The notes under the pieces: model-generated
Seen by the model: only the letters and a program-made list of their open reading frames with translations
What the model was told of the DNA's origin: nothing
The model's database searches: none
Assembly (NCBI GenBank): GCA_036555665.1
Contig: DATBKW010000394.1
Span: 1-20,215, forward strand
Direction of reading: 5' to 3'
Source: JAOPZW01 sp036555665
GTDB taxonomy: Bacteria > Actinomycetota > Thermoleophilia > Solirubrobacterales > Solirubrobacteraceae
DNA: 20,215 bases
In this document: positions 1-7,437 of the stretch, one piece after another
Layout of the letters: each line of letters opens with the position of its first letter
Position numbering within the stretch: the first letter of the stretch is position 1
Made by a program: the position numbers and the translations under genes

Positions 1-132
1 CGTATCCGCGACGTGGACATGGCCGACGAGATGGTCAACCTCACCAAGAACCAGATCCTGCAGCAGGCCGGCACCGCGATGCTGGCCCAGGCCAACCAGG
101 CCCCGCAGGCCGTCCTGCAGCTCCTGCGCTAG
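1..132 (+). CDS. Flagellin, C-terminal end (5' partial)
   Basis: The window opens inside a gene whose last 43 codons are in frame 1 and end with TAG at 130-132. The peptide starts RIRDVDMADEMVNLTKNQIL, continues with QQAGTAMLAQANQAPQAVL and ends QLLR. This is the classic C-terminal D0 helix of flagellins: (S/R)RI-D-D-A-E followed by a helix with QIL-QAGTAML-AQAN and a terminal Q-LL-R. That helix packs in the core of the filament and is the most conserved part of the family, so the call is strong even though most of the gene lies outside the window. Flagellin is exported by the flagellar type III apparatus and polymerises into the filament. A hairpin follows 14 bases after the stop, so this looks like the end of a transcript. 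The gene symbol (fliC or hag) cannot be chosen from the tail alone. Confidence 0.92.
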   Translation, partial: RIRDVDMADEMVNLTKNQILQQAGTAMLAQANQAPQAVLQLLR

Positions 133-146
133 GACGAACCATCTAC

Positions 147-190
147 GAGGGACCCGCCTCTGGCCGCCCCGCCGCGGCCAGAGGTCCCTC
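147..190 (+). terminator. Strong hairpin after flagellin, likely terminator
   Basis: An 11-base arm at 157-167 (CCTCTGGCCGC) pairs perfectly with 174-184 (GCGGCCAGAGG) around a 6-base loop. An outer arm GAGGGA at 147-152 pairs with TCCCTC at 185-190, separated from the inner stem by a 4-base bulge on the left side only. The structure begins 14 bases after the flagellin stop. There is no T-tract after it, which is common for terminators in high-GC actinobacteria. It could also protect the 3' end of an abundant flagellin mRNA. Confidence 0.8.
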
Positions 191-308
191 AACAAGCTCC
201 AGGGGGACATATCCCTCGGGGGACGGATCAGTGGGCGGGCGGCTGGGGGGCCGCCCGCTCGCGCTTTAACGACGCACGCGGGCCTTAAAGCCCTGCAGCC
301 AGGCGCCG
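191..308 (+). other. Gap between flagellin and CHAP gene: second hairpin and a short direct repeat
   Basis: No convincing coding frame is present. GGGGGAC occurs twice in direct orientation, at 202-208 and 218-224, 16 bases apart. A second perfect hairpin follows: GCGGGCGGC at 235-243 pairs with GCCGCCCGC at 250-258 around the loop TGGGGG. The sequence shows no clear TAAA/GCCGATAA-type flagellar promoter. The hairpin could be a second terminator or a 5' leader structure of the CHAP gene. The start of that gene has only a weak AGG five bases upstream. Confidence 0.45.
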
Positions 309-944
309 ATGACCAGGACAGTGAGTTTGCCAGCCGTCATCGCCCGCATCGCCGAGATCGACCAGATCGTCTCGCCCAAGCCGCCGTCCACGCCCTCGTC
401 ATCGACGACTGGCCAGAGCGGCTTTCTCTCGAGTCTCAACGGCGTGCAGTACGGCTCCTCGCTCGCGGCTCCGGCCGCCGCCTCGGCGGCAAGCACGACG
501 ACCGGCGCCACCGGCGCCCTCGCCGCCGCCCAGAGCCAGGTCGGCGTCGCCGAGCAGCCGCCGGGCTCCAACGACTCGCCGCAGATCGCCCAGTACCGCA
601 CCGCCACGGCGGGCAGCGGAGTCGGGCCGTGGTGCGCGTACTTCGCCTCGTGGGCCGCCGCGCAGGCCGGCACACCGCTGGGCGAGGCCGGCCAGGGCTT
701 CGGCTCGGTCAGCGCGCTCTACGACTGGGCGCAGCGCACCGGTCGCGCGACCCCCGCCGGCACCGGCGCGCGCCCTAATCCAGGCGACCTGATCGTCTGG
801 GGCGGCGAGCACATCGGCATCGTCGAGTCCGTCGACGCCGACGGCTCGATCCACACCATCGAGGGCAACTCCTCCAACGCGGTCTCCCGCCGCACCTACG
901 GTCCGGACGGCGGCGGCGCGACGGGCTACGTGCACATCGGCTGA
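309..944 (+). CDS. CHAP-domain peptidoglycan hydrolase, possibly flagellum-associated
   Basis: A 211-residue protein. Residues 1-22 (LPAVIARIAEIDQIVS) resemble the short N-terminal segment seen ahead of the hydrolase domain in many Gram-positive FlgJ-like flagellar proteins. Residues 23-70 are a Ser/Thr/Ala/Pro-rich linker. Residues 70-211 form a CHAP (NlpC/P60-like) amidase/endopeptidase domain: PWCAYFASW with the nucleophile Cys109, GDLIVWGGEHIGIVE with His168, then IEGN with Glu185 as the probable third residue. The family cleaves peptide or amide bonds in peptidoglycan. No classical signal peptide is present, which would fit export through the flagellar apparatus; that is inference. Position directly after flagellin supports a role in letting the rod or filament pass the wall. 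ATG 309 is preceded by AGG five bases upstream; GTG 321 is an alternative start. Confidence 0.8.
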   Translation: MTRTVSLPAVIARIAEIDQIVSPKPPSTPSSSTTGQSGFLSSLNGVQYGSSLAAPAAASAASTTTGATGALAAAQSQVGVAEQPPGSNDSPQIAQYRTATAGSGVGPWCAYFASWAAAQAGTPLGEAGQGFGSVSALYDWAQRTGRATPAGTGARPNPGDLIVWGGEHIGIVESVDADGSIHTIEGNSSNAVSRRTYGPDGGGATGYVHIG

Positions 945-965
945 GCCACTTGCTAGACAGGGCGC

Positions 966-2150
966 ATGGAGTTGCGCCCGCCGACCGCCGACGAACGCGA
1001 CGAGTTCAACCACGCAGCGATGTGGGCCTTTCATCGCGACGCTTCCGAGGACGACCTCGCGCGCTGGCGGCGCCTCGACGAGCTCGACCGTCAGCTCGCG
1101 TGGTTCGATGACGGGCGCGTCGTCGCGACGACGCTCGCGTACTCGCGCGTGCTCACGGTTCCCGGTGGCGCGGCGGTCCCCGCTGCGGGCGTCTCGGCGG
1201 TCACCGTTGTCCCCACCCACCGCCGCCGCGGCCTGCTGACCGCCATGATGCGCCGCCAGCTCGCCGACGTGCGCGCTTGCGGCGAGCCGCTCGCCATCCT
1301 CTGGGCGTCGGAGGGGCCGATCTATGGCCGGTTCGGCTTCGGCGTTTCGATCTACGACGCCAAGCTGCAGGCGCAACGGCCGCGCGCTCGGCTGGCCGCT
1401 CCGGCCGAACCCCTGCACGGCGACCGCGCCGAGGCGGTCGTCGACGCCATGCGCGCCATCTACGAGCGCGTCCGCCCAACGCGACCCGGCATGCTCGCCC
1501 GCCCGGGCGGCTGGTGGGAGAACCGCTTGCGCGATCCGCCCGAGGAACGAGCCGGCGGCCAGGCCTTGCGCGCCGTCTTCGCCGGCGACGATGGCTACGC
1601 CATCTACGCGGTGAAGCCGGGGCGCGACGACGACGGCCCGGCGGGCGAGGTGCAGATCCGCGAGCTCATGACCACCGCGCCGGAGGCGCGCGGGGCGCTG
1701 TGGGCCTTCCTGCTCGATCAGGACCTCACGCGCAAGATCACCTGGTCGCTGGCGCCGGTCGACGAGCCGCTGCGCCTGATGGTCGCCGACCCCTACGCGC
1801 TGTCCGTAGCCGTCGAGGAGGCGCTCTGGGTGCGGATCATCGACGTCGAGGCGGCCTTGCGCGCGCGCAGGTACGCCGTCGACCCGGACGTCGTGCTCGA
1901 AGTGGCGGATCCCTTCTGCGAATGGGTCGCCGGCCGCTATCGCCTCGGCGCCGATGACTGCGCCCGCACCGACGCGCGAGCGGATCTCGAGCTCGACGTC
2001 GCGGCGCTGGGCGCCGTCTACTTCGGCGCCACGACGTTCCTGGACCTCGCGGCCGCCGGCCTCGTCCGCGAGCTGAGCCCCGGCGCGGTGCAGCGGGCAT
2101 CACGCGCGTTCCGAAGCGACGTCGCGCCGTGGTGCCCCGAGATCTTCTAG
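966..2150 (+). CDS. Eis-family GNAT N-acetyltransferase
   Basis: A 394-residue protein with the layout of the Eis family: an N-terminal GNAT domain (about 1-130), a second GNAT-like region (about 150-290) and a C-terminal SCP2-like domain (about 295-394). The acetyl-CoA loop is visible as VTVVPTHRRRGLL (79-91), with the arginine/glycine pyrophosphate-binding run. IYGRFGFG places Tyr120 where Eis enzymes have their general acid, and the chain ends in Phe394, matching Eis proteins that use the C-terminal carboxylate of a terminal Phe in catalysis. Family members acetylate amines such as aminoglycosides, lysines or peptides; the natural substrate here cannot be told. The start is ATG 966, with a degenerate TAGACA six bases before it and no Shine-Dalgarno. 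The gene ends convergently with purM. Confidence 0.85.
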   Translation: MELRPPTADERDEFNHAAMWAFHRDASEDDLARWRRLDELDRQLAWFDDGRVVATTLAYSRVLTVPGGAAVPAAGVSAVTVVPTHRRRGLLTAMMRRQLADVRACGEPLAILWASEGPIYGRFGFGVSIYDAKLQAQRPRARLAAPAEPLHGDRAEAVVDAMRAIYERVRPTRPGMLARPGGWWENRLRDPPEERAGGQALRAVFAGDDGYAIYAVKPGRDDDGPAGEVQIRELMTTAPEARGALWAFLLDQDLTRKITWSLAPVDEPLRLMVADPYALSVAVEEALWVRIIDVEAALRARRYAVDPDVVLEVADPFCEWVAGRYRLGADDCARTDARADLELDVAALGAVYFGATTFLDLAAAGLVRELSPGAVQRASRAFRSDVAPWCPEIF

Positions 2151-2157
2151 TGACCCA

Positions 2158-2162
<5 letters not shown>
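2146..2162. terminator. Palindrome spanning both stop codons of a convergent pair
   Basis: TCTAGTG (2146-2152), loop ACC, CACTAGA (2156-2162) is a perfect 7-base inverted repeat. The left arm contains the TAG stop of the Eis-like gene (2148-2150) and the right arm contains the purM stop on the other strand (2158-2160). The only spacer between the two genes is seven bases. The same CTAGTG/CACTAG arms recur at 18077-18098. A weak bidirectional terminator is the likeliest role, but no T-tract supports it. Confidence 0.5.
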
Positions 2163-3197
<1,035 letters not shown>

Positions 3198-3201
<4 letters not shown>

Positions 3202-4022
3202 CCGTCCCGATTCTGCCAAGCCTTCCGGAGCACCACCGCAGCGAGCAGCGCCCGATACGCGGCGTAGGGCACCAGCGACCGGTCGCGCTCGACCTGGCGG
3301 ATCAGCCACGTCGAGGCCAGGGTCGACGCGAAGGCGGCGCCGATGCCCGCGGCAAACACGCGAGCAAGCTCGCGCGGCACGCCGCGCCGCGCCAAGCGCG
3401 CGCCCTTCAGTCCCGTCGCCCCGACGATGATCGGCAGCGCCACGTGGCGCGAGAGCTCGTTGGCGTCGGTGCGGTCGAAGCCGCGCAGGCGCGCGGCTGC
3501 GAGGGTCATCCCGTTGCGTGATGCACCCGGGACGAGGGCGCAGGCCTGCGCCAGTCCGAGCGCCAACGCGTCGGCCAGCGTCGCCTCGGAGCGCCGCCGC
3601 CCGGTCGCGCCGTGGCGGTCGGCGAATGCCATGGCGGCCGACCCCAGCAACAGCCCGACGGCGATGGTCGGCGGCGTGCCGAGTCGCTCCTCGATCGGGC
3701 GCTCGAGCGTGTAGCCGACGATCGCCGGCGGGACGAACGAGCCCAGGACGAGCGCGGCCCGCCGGTGGTCGAAGCCGCGGATCGCCTCGGCCACCTCATG
3801 GCGCAGCCCGATGAGCAGCGCCGCGGCGGTGCCGGCGTGCAGTGCCACCTCGAACGCCTTGCGCAGCTCGCCATCCAACTCGACATAGGGCCAGCCGAGC
3901 AGCCACGGCACGAGCGTCGTGTGCGCCGAAGATGAGATGGGGAGCAGCTCGGCGGGCCCGTGGAGGACCCCCAGTGCCAGCGCATGGCGCGCGGGCAGGG
4001 CCTCCTCAGGCCGGGGTGGCAT
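3198..4022 (-). CDS. uppP: Undecaprenyl-diphosphate phosphatase
   Basis: A 274-residue polytopic membrane protein of the BacA/UppP family, which dephosphorylates undecaprenyl pyrophosphate to C55-P on the outer face of the membrane, recycling the carrier for peptidoglycan and other glycans. The first signature is GPAELLPISSSAH (22-34) with Glu25, and the second is PGASRNGMT (165-173) with Arg169 and Thr173, matching PGxSRSxxT except for Asn at the second Ser. In the (E/Q)xxxE motif the first position is His21 rather than Glu or Gln. Hydrophobic segments cover roughly 60-75, 88-105, 118-134, 150-165, 194-206, 222-240 and 253-266. ATG 4022 lies inside the end of the DedA gene (17-base overlap), and the stop overlaps purM, so the three genes form an operon. 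Confidence 0.93.
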
Positions 4023-4662
4023 CCACCGTGCGCGTGCGGTTGCGCCGCCAGCGCACCACGAGGTACACGATGCCCACGATGATCAGGGCGAGCACCGCGT
4101 AGTCGACGTAGTGCAGGGAGTCCTTCCAGCTCTCCCAGTTGGCGCCGACCTCGCGGCCGATGAACGTCAGCATGAAGATCCACGGCACGCATCCGGCAAG
4201 GGTCAGCACCGTGAACTTCCAGAACGGCATCCGCGCCACGCCCGCCGGCAGGGAGATGAACGTGCGGATGATCGGCAGCATCCGGCTGAAGAACACCGCC
4301 GGGGCCCCATAGCGCTCGAACCAGCGGTCGGCCCACTGCAGGTGGGATTGCTTGACGTGGAAGATGTTGCCGTGGCGCTCGAGCAGCTCGATGCGCCCGT
4401 AGTAGCCCACCCCGTAGGCGACCCACGAGCCGACGACGTTCGCGGCGACCCCCACGGCGACCGCCGCCCACAGCGGATATTCGCCCTGGTAGACGTTGAA
4501 GCCCGCGAACAGCATCGTGGCCTCGGAAGGGATCGGGATGCAGGCGCTCTCCGGCGCCATGAGCAGGAAGATCCCGGGCAGCCCGAGGTCGCCGACGACG
4601 TCGGTGGCAAACGTGGTCAGCTTGTCGGTCACCGACGCGAGGACGAGGACGGTCGCGAGCAC
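4006..4662 (-). CDS. DedA-family membrane protein (probable lipid-carrier transporter)
   Basis: A 218-residue membrane protein when started at GTG 4662. The DedA (SNARE-associated/VTT) signature is clear: ESACIPIPSE (38-47) with the acidic residues Glu38 and Glu47, then FFSRMLPIIRTFISLPAGVA (124-143) with Arg127, Pro130, Arg133 and Gly141, followed by MPFWKF. A hydrophobic C-terminal helix at about 187-203 precedes a basic tail. Some DedA proteins, such as UptA of Bacillus subtilis, have been shown to flip undecaprenyl phosphate; whether this one does is inferred from its coupling to uppP, whose start lies inside its last codons. The start is chosen because the open frame further upstream would overlap the divergent aminotransferase, and because TACCCT sits eight bases before this GTG. 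No Shine-Dalgarno is present. Confidence 0.9.
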   Translation of the reverse strand: MLATVLVLASVTDKLTTFATDVVGDLGLPGIFLLMAPESACIPIPSEATMLFAGFNVYQGEYPLWAAVAVGVAANVVGSWVAYGVGYYGRIELLERHGNIFHVKQSHLQWADRWFERYGAPAVFFSRMLPIIRTFISLPAGVARMPFWKFTVLTLAGCVPWIFMLTFIGREVGANWESWKDSLHYVDYAVLALIIVGIVYLVVRWRRNRTRTVDATPA

Positions 4663-4670
4663 GACGGCCC

Positions 4671-4676
4671 AGGGTA
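4671..4676 (-). promoter_or_regulatory. Putative -10 element for the DedA-uppP-purM operon
   Basis: Read on the minus strand, TACCCT fits the actinobacterial TANNNT -10 form and lies 8 bases before GTG 4662. Transcription would then start at or within a base or two of the start codon, giving a leaderless mRNA. No -35 box resembling TTGACA is seen. Confidence 0.5.
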
Positions 4677-4728
4677 GTGGCTCGGCCCGCGTCTTCGGCG
4701 CGGGCGGCCACGATCGCGCCGCGCCCCT

Positions 4729-4734
4729 TAGGCT
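4729..4734 (+). promoter_or_regulatory. Putative -10 element for the DegT aminotransferase gene
   Basis: TAGGCT fits TANNNT and ends 7 bases before GTG 4742, the leaderless spacing seen at other starts here. It is back to back with the TACCCT of the divergent operon, with 52 bases between the two hexamers, room for both -35 regions and possibly a shared regulator. Confidence 0.45.
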
Positions 4735-4741
4735 GCGCGCC

Positions 4742-5830
4742 GTGGCCGTTCCGCTCTTCGATCCCCGGACCCCGCTCGCGCCGCTGCGCCGCCGCATCGC
4801 CGAGGCGATCGCGGACGTCCTCGAGCGCGGCGAGTTCATCCTGGGGCCCGAAGTCGCGGCCTTCGAGCAGGAGTTGGCCGCCTATCTGGGCGCCGAGCAC
4901 GTCATCGGTGTCGCCAACGGCACCGAGGCGCTCACGCTCGCGCTGCGCGCGCTTGGCGTCGGCCCCGGAGACGACGTCGTGGTCCCCTCCTTCACCTTCT
5001 ACGCATCGGCCGAGGCGATCCCGCCGACCGGAGCGCGCCCGGTGTTCTGCGACGTCGACCCCGACACGTTCTGCGCCACGGCCGACACCGTAAAGGCGGC
5101 GCTGACGCCGCGCACGAAGGCGGTCATCGTCGTGCACCTGTTCGGCAACGTCGCCCCGATCGCGGAGATCGAGGCGCTTGGCGTGCCGGTGATCGAGGAC
5201 GCGGCCCAGGCCGCCGGCTCGATCGGCCCCGACGGTCGCCCGGGATCGCTGGGCACGCTGGCGACGTTCTCGTTCTATCCGTCCAAGAACCTCGGGGCGT
5301 TCGGCGACGGCGGCGCGGTCGCCACGCGCGACCCCGCGCTGGACGACGCCGTGCGCAGGCTGCGCTTCCACGGATCGCGCGACAAAGTCACCTACGAGCA
5401 GGTGGGCTACAACTCGCGGCTGGACGAGCTGCAGGCCGCGATCCTGCGCGTCCAGCTGCCCGAGCTCGACCGCTGGGCCGCCCATCGCCGCGACGTCGGC
5501 GAGTGGTACGCGCAGTCGGGGCTCGGCGAGCTGGCGGCGCTGCCGCAAACGGTGGACGGCGCACGCCCCGCCTGGCATCTCTACGTCATCCGCCACGAGC
5601 GCCCCGACGAGCTCAAGGCGGCGCTCGCCGAGAAGGCGATCGGCGCGAGCGGCTACTACCGCACGCCGGTCCACCGCCAGCCCGCCATGGCCGAGTGGGG
5701 CGCGGGCGTCGAGCTGCCGTTCACCGACGAGCTCGCTCGCACGCACCTGGCCCTCCCGATCTCGGCTGCGCTGACGCGCGACCAGGTCGACGAGGTCGTG
5801 GCCGCCGTGCGCGATGCGGATCTGGGTTGA
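4742..5830 (+). CDS. DegT/DnrJ/EryC1 PLP-dependent sugar aminotransferase
   Basis: A 362-residue fold-type I aminotransferase of the family that adds an amino group to keto-deoxy nucleotide sugars. Visible motifs are ERGEFILGPEVAAFE (28-42), GVANGTEAL (56-64) for phosphate binding, VVPSFTFYASAEAI (80-93), VIEDAAQAAGS (150-160) with Asp153 for the pyridine nitrogen, and SFYPSKNLGAFGDGG (177-191) with the Schiff-base lysine Lys182. GYNSRLDELQAAIL follows, and a conserved C-terminal substrate loop begins GYYRTPVHRQPAM. The start GTG 4742 gives MAVPLFDPR, the normal N-terminus; the open frame to 4496 runs antisense into the DedA gene and is not used. The end overlaps the next gene by 17 bases. 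Its likely partner is the 4,6-dehydratase at 9527, but the actual sugar is unknown. Confidence 0.93.
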   Translation: MAVPLFDPRTPLAPLRRRIAEAIADVLERGEFILGPEVAAFEQELAAYLGAEHVIGVANGTEALTLALRALGVGPGDDVVVPSFTFYASAEAIPPTGARPVFCDVDPDTFCATADTVKAALTPRTKAVIVVHLFGNVAPIAEIEALGVPVIEDAAQAAGSIGPDGRPGSLGTLATFSFYPSKNLGAFGDGGAVATRDPALDDAVRRLRFHGSRDKVTYEQVGYNSRLDELQAAILRVQLPELDRWAAHRRDVGEWYAQSGLGELAALPQTVDGARPAWHLYVIRHERPDELKAALAEKAIGASGYYRTPVHRQPAMAEWGAGVELPFTDELARTHLALPISAALTRDQVDEVVAAVRDADLG

Positions 5831-6812
5831 CCTCACCAACAGCCCGCACGTGCTCGTGCTGCGGCCTGTCATCGACGTTCTGCGCTCCCGCGGCGCCGAG
5901 GTCCGCGTCACCGCGCGGGACTTCGCCCAGACGGTGCAACTGTGCGAGCGGCTGGGCATCGAGCACGAGGTCATCGGTCGCCACCGCGGCGGGCGCGTGG
6001 CCGCCAAGGCGCTGGGTCTCGTCGACCGCTCCGCCGCGCTGATCCGCTGGGCGCGGCGCGCCGGGCCCTTCGACCTCGCGCTCGGCCATGGATCCAATGA
6101 CGTCACTGTGGCCGCCCGTCTGCTGCGCATCCCCTGCTCGACGATGTTCGACTACGAGTGGGCGACGGTCCAGCACAACGTCAACTGCCGTTTGGCCCAG
6201 GCCGTGGTCGTCCCCGACGCGATCCCGCCCGAGCGCCTGGACCGCTACGGCGCGCGACGCAAGCTTCAGCGCTACCCGGGGCTGAAGGAGGAGTACTACC
6301 TGGCCGACTTCGAGCCGGACGAGGCCGTGCTCACCGAACTGGGCCTCGACAGCGCGCAGCCCATCGCCGTCGTCCGCACGCCGCCGTCGGTGTCCCTGTA
6401 CCACCGCTTCGAGAACGACCTCTTCGCAAGCGTCCTCGACCGCCTGCGCGGCACGCAGACCGTCGTGCTGCCCCGCGTGGCCGAACAGCGCGGGCAGCTC
6501 GACGGCTTCATCGTCCCCGAGCGCGCGATCGACGCGCAGTCGCTGGTCGCCTACGCCGATGTCGTGGTCAGCGCCGGTGGCACGATGAATCGCGAGGCCG
6601 TCGCGTTGGGGACGCCGGTCTGGACGACCTTCGAGGGCCGCCTGGGAGCGGTCGACGAGCGCCTGATCGCGGAAGGCCGGCTACGCCGCTTGGAGCGCCC
6701 GGACCAGCTCGGGCTCGTCAAGCGTCCTTCGGGACGCGCGAGCGAACGCGTGCGCCGCGATCCCGCGCTGCTGGCAGATCTGCTCAGCTCGCCGCTGCGA
6801 GCGCGGGGCTGA
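5814..6812 (+). CDS. DUF354 family protein, predicted GT-B glycosyltransferase
   Basis: A 332-residue protein beginning MRIWVDLTNSPHVLVLRPVI, the hallmark N-terminus of DUF354, a family of GT-B/UDP-GlcNAc-2-epimerase-like fold found in bacterial and archaeal surface-glycan loci. Further family marks are LALGHGSNDVTVAARLL (88-104), FDYEWATVQHN (112-122) and a C-terminal nucleotide-sugar site VVSAGGTMNREAVALGTPVW. No biochemical function is firmly established for the family, so glycosyltransferase activity is inferred from fold and context. ATG 5814 is inside the aminotransferase gene (17-base overlap), implying coupled translation. The 3' end overlaps the end of the opposite-strand glycosyltransferase gene by 29 bases. 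Confidence 0.85.
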   Translation: MRIWVDLTNSPHVLVLRPVIDVLRSRGAEVRVTARDFAQTVQLCERLGIEHEVIGRHRGGRVAAKALGLVDRSAALIRWARRAGPFDLALGHGSNDVTVAARLLRIPCSTMFDYEWATVQHNVNCRLAQAVVVPDAIPPERLDRYGARRKLQRYPGLKEEYYLADFEPDEAVLTELGLDSAQPIAVVRTPPSVSLYHRFENDLFASVLDRLRGTQTVVLPRVAEQRGQLDGFIVPERAIDAQSLVAYADVVVSAGGTMNREAVALGTPVWTTFEGRLGAVDERLIAEGRLRRLERPDQLGLVKRPSGRASERVRRDPALLADLLSSPLRARG

Positions 6813-7437
6813 GGTCCCACTTCGCACGGAACGCCGCGTCGGCGCGCAGCCACGCGTCAGCGTCCCCGAAGCCGCCCTTGGTGTGGTGGATCGCGTTGAG
6901 CTCGGCGACGGTCACCCGCTTGCCGGCGTCCCGCGCTTGGAAGCAGAGATCGACGTCGTAGGCGTGGAAGCCGGAGAACGTCGTGGTGTCGCAGCGCATG
7001 TTGGCGACAGCCCACGGCGACAGGACCAGGAGGAGCCCGTCGAGCGCGTCGACGTCGGGTGGATCGAGCGGGCCGGAGACGACGCCTCTCGTCTCGACGA
7101 CGCGGCCGGCCATCGAGCCCTCCCACCAGGCCAGTCCCTGCACGCCGCGTGCGCCGATCGCGCCGACCATCGCCACGGCAGGATCGGCGAACGCCTCACG
7201 AACGCGATCGCAGAAGTCCGCATCGAGCAACTCCGTGTCCTCGTGAAGCAGCACGAGCGCCTCCAAGCCTTCGATCCCCGCGAAGTACTCCAGCGCTTCG
7301 TTGTAGGCCTCGTGGATCGACGTGTCGGTCGTGAGCTCCGCGAGCGCGGAATCGGGCTCCATCACTCGGCGCAGGCCGGGCGCCGCGAACGCGGCGAACT
7401 TCTCCGGAGAGGCGACACAGGCGGCGAAGGCGATCAC
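6784..7437 (-). CDS. Small StrF-like family 2-type glycosyltransferase
   Basis: A 217-residue protein if started at GTG 7437, which overlaps the TGA of the upstream methyltransferase gene as GTGA. It reads MIAFAACVASPEKFAAFAAP, then LVLLHEDTELLDADFCDRVR (61-80), where HEDTE takes the place of the DxD metal/sugar-binding motif, VGAIGARG (91-98), DALDGLLLVLSPWA (130-143), and FSGFHAYDVDLCFQARDAGK (154-173), the acceptor/catalytic region of GT-A enzymes. This matches the StrF-like GT domain (Glyco_tranf_2_5) found as short stand-alone proteins. Acceptor and donor cannot be told. Coupling to the methyltransferase suggests that both act on the same glycan. The open frame continues upstream to 8052, but there it is a shadow of the methyltransferase. 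Confidence 0.82.
   Translation of the reverse strand: MIAFAACVASPEKFAAFAAPGLRRVMEPDSALAELTTDTSIHEAYNEALEYFAGIEGLEALVLLHEDTELLDADFCDRVREAFADPAVAMVGAIGARGVQGLAWWEGSMAGRVVETRGVVSGPLDPPDVDALDGLLLVLSPWAVANMRCDTTTFSGFHAYDVDLCFQARDAGKRVTVAELNAIHHTKGGFGDADAWLRADAAFRAKWDLSPALAAAS

Noticed and set aside
4496..4741. Upstream extension of the aminotransferase
   Set aside because: It is antisense to the DedA gene. The family N-terminus begins at GTG 4742.
3506..6130. Open frame of 874 codons on the minus strand
   Set aside because: It runs antisense to the aminotransferase and DUF354 genes and out of frame through DedA and UppP. Its protein is Arg/Ala-rich low-complexity sequence, typical of a shadow frame in GC-rich DNA.
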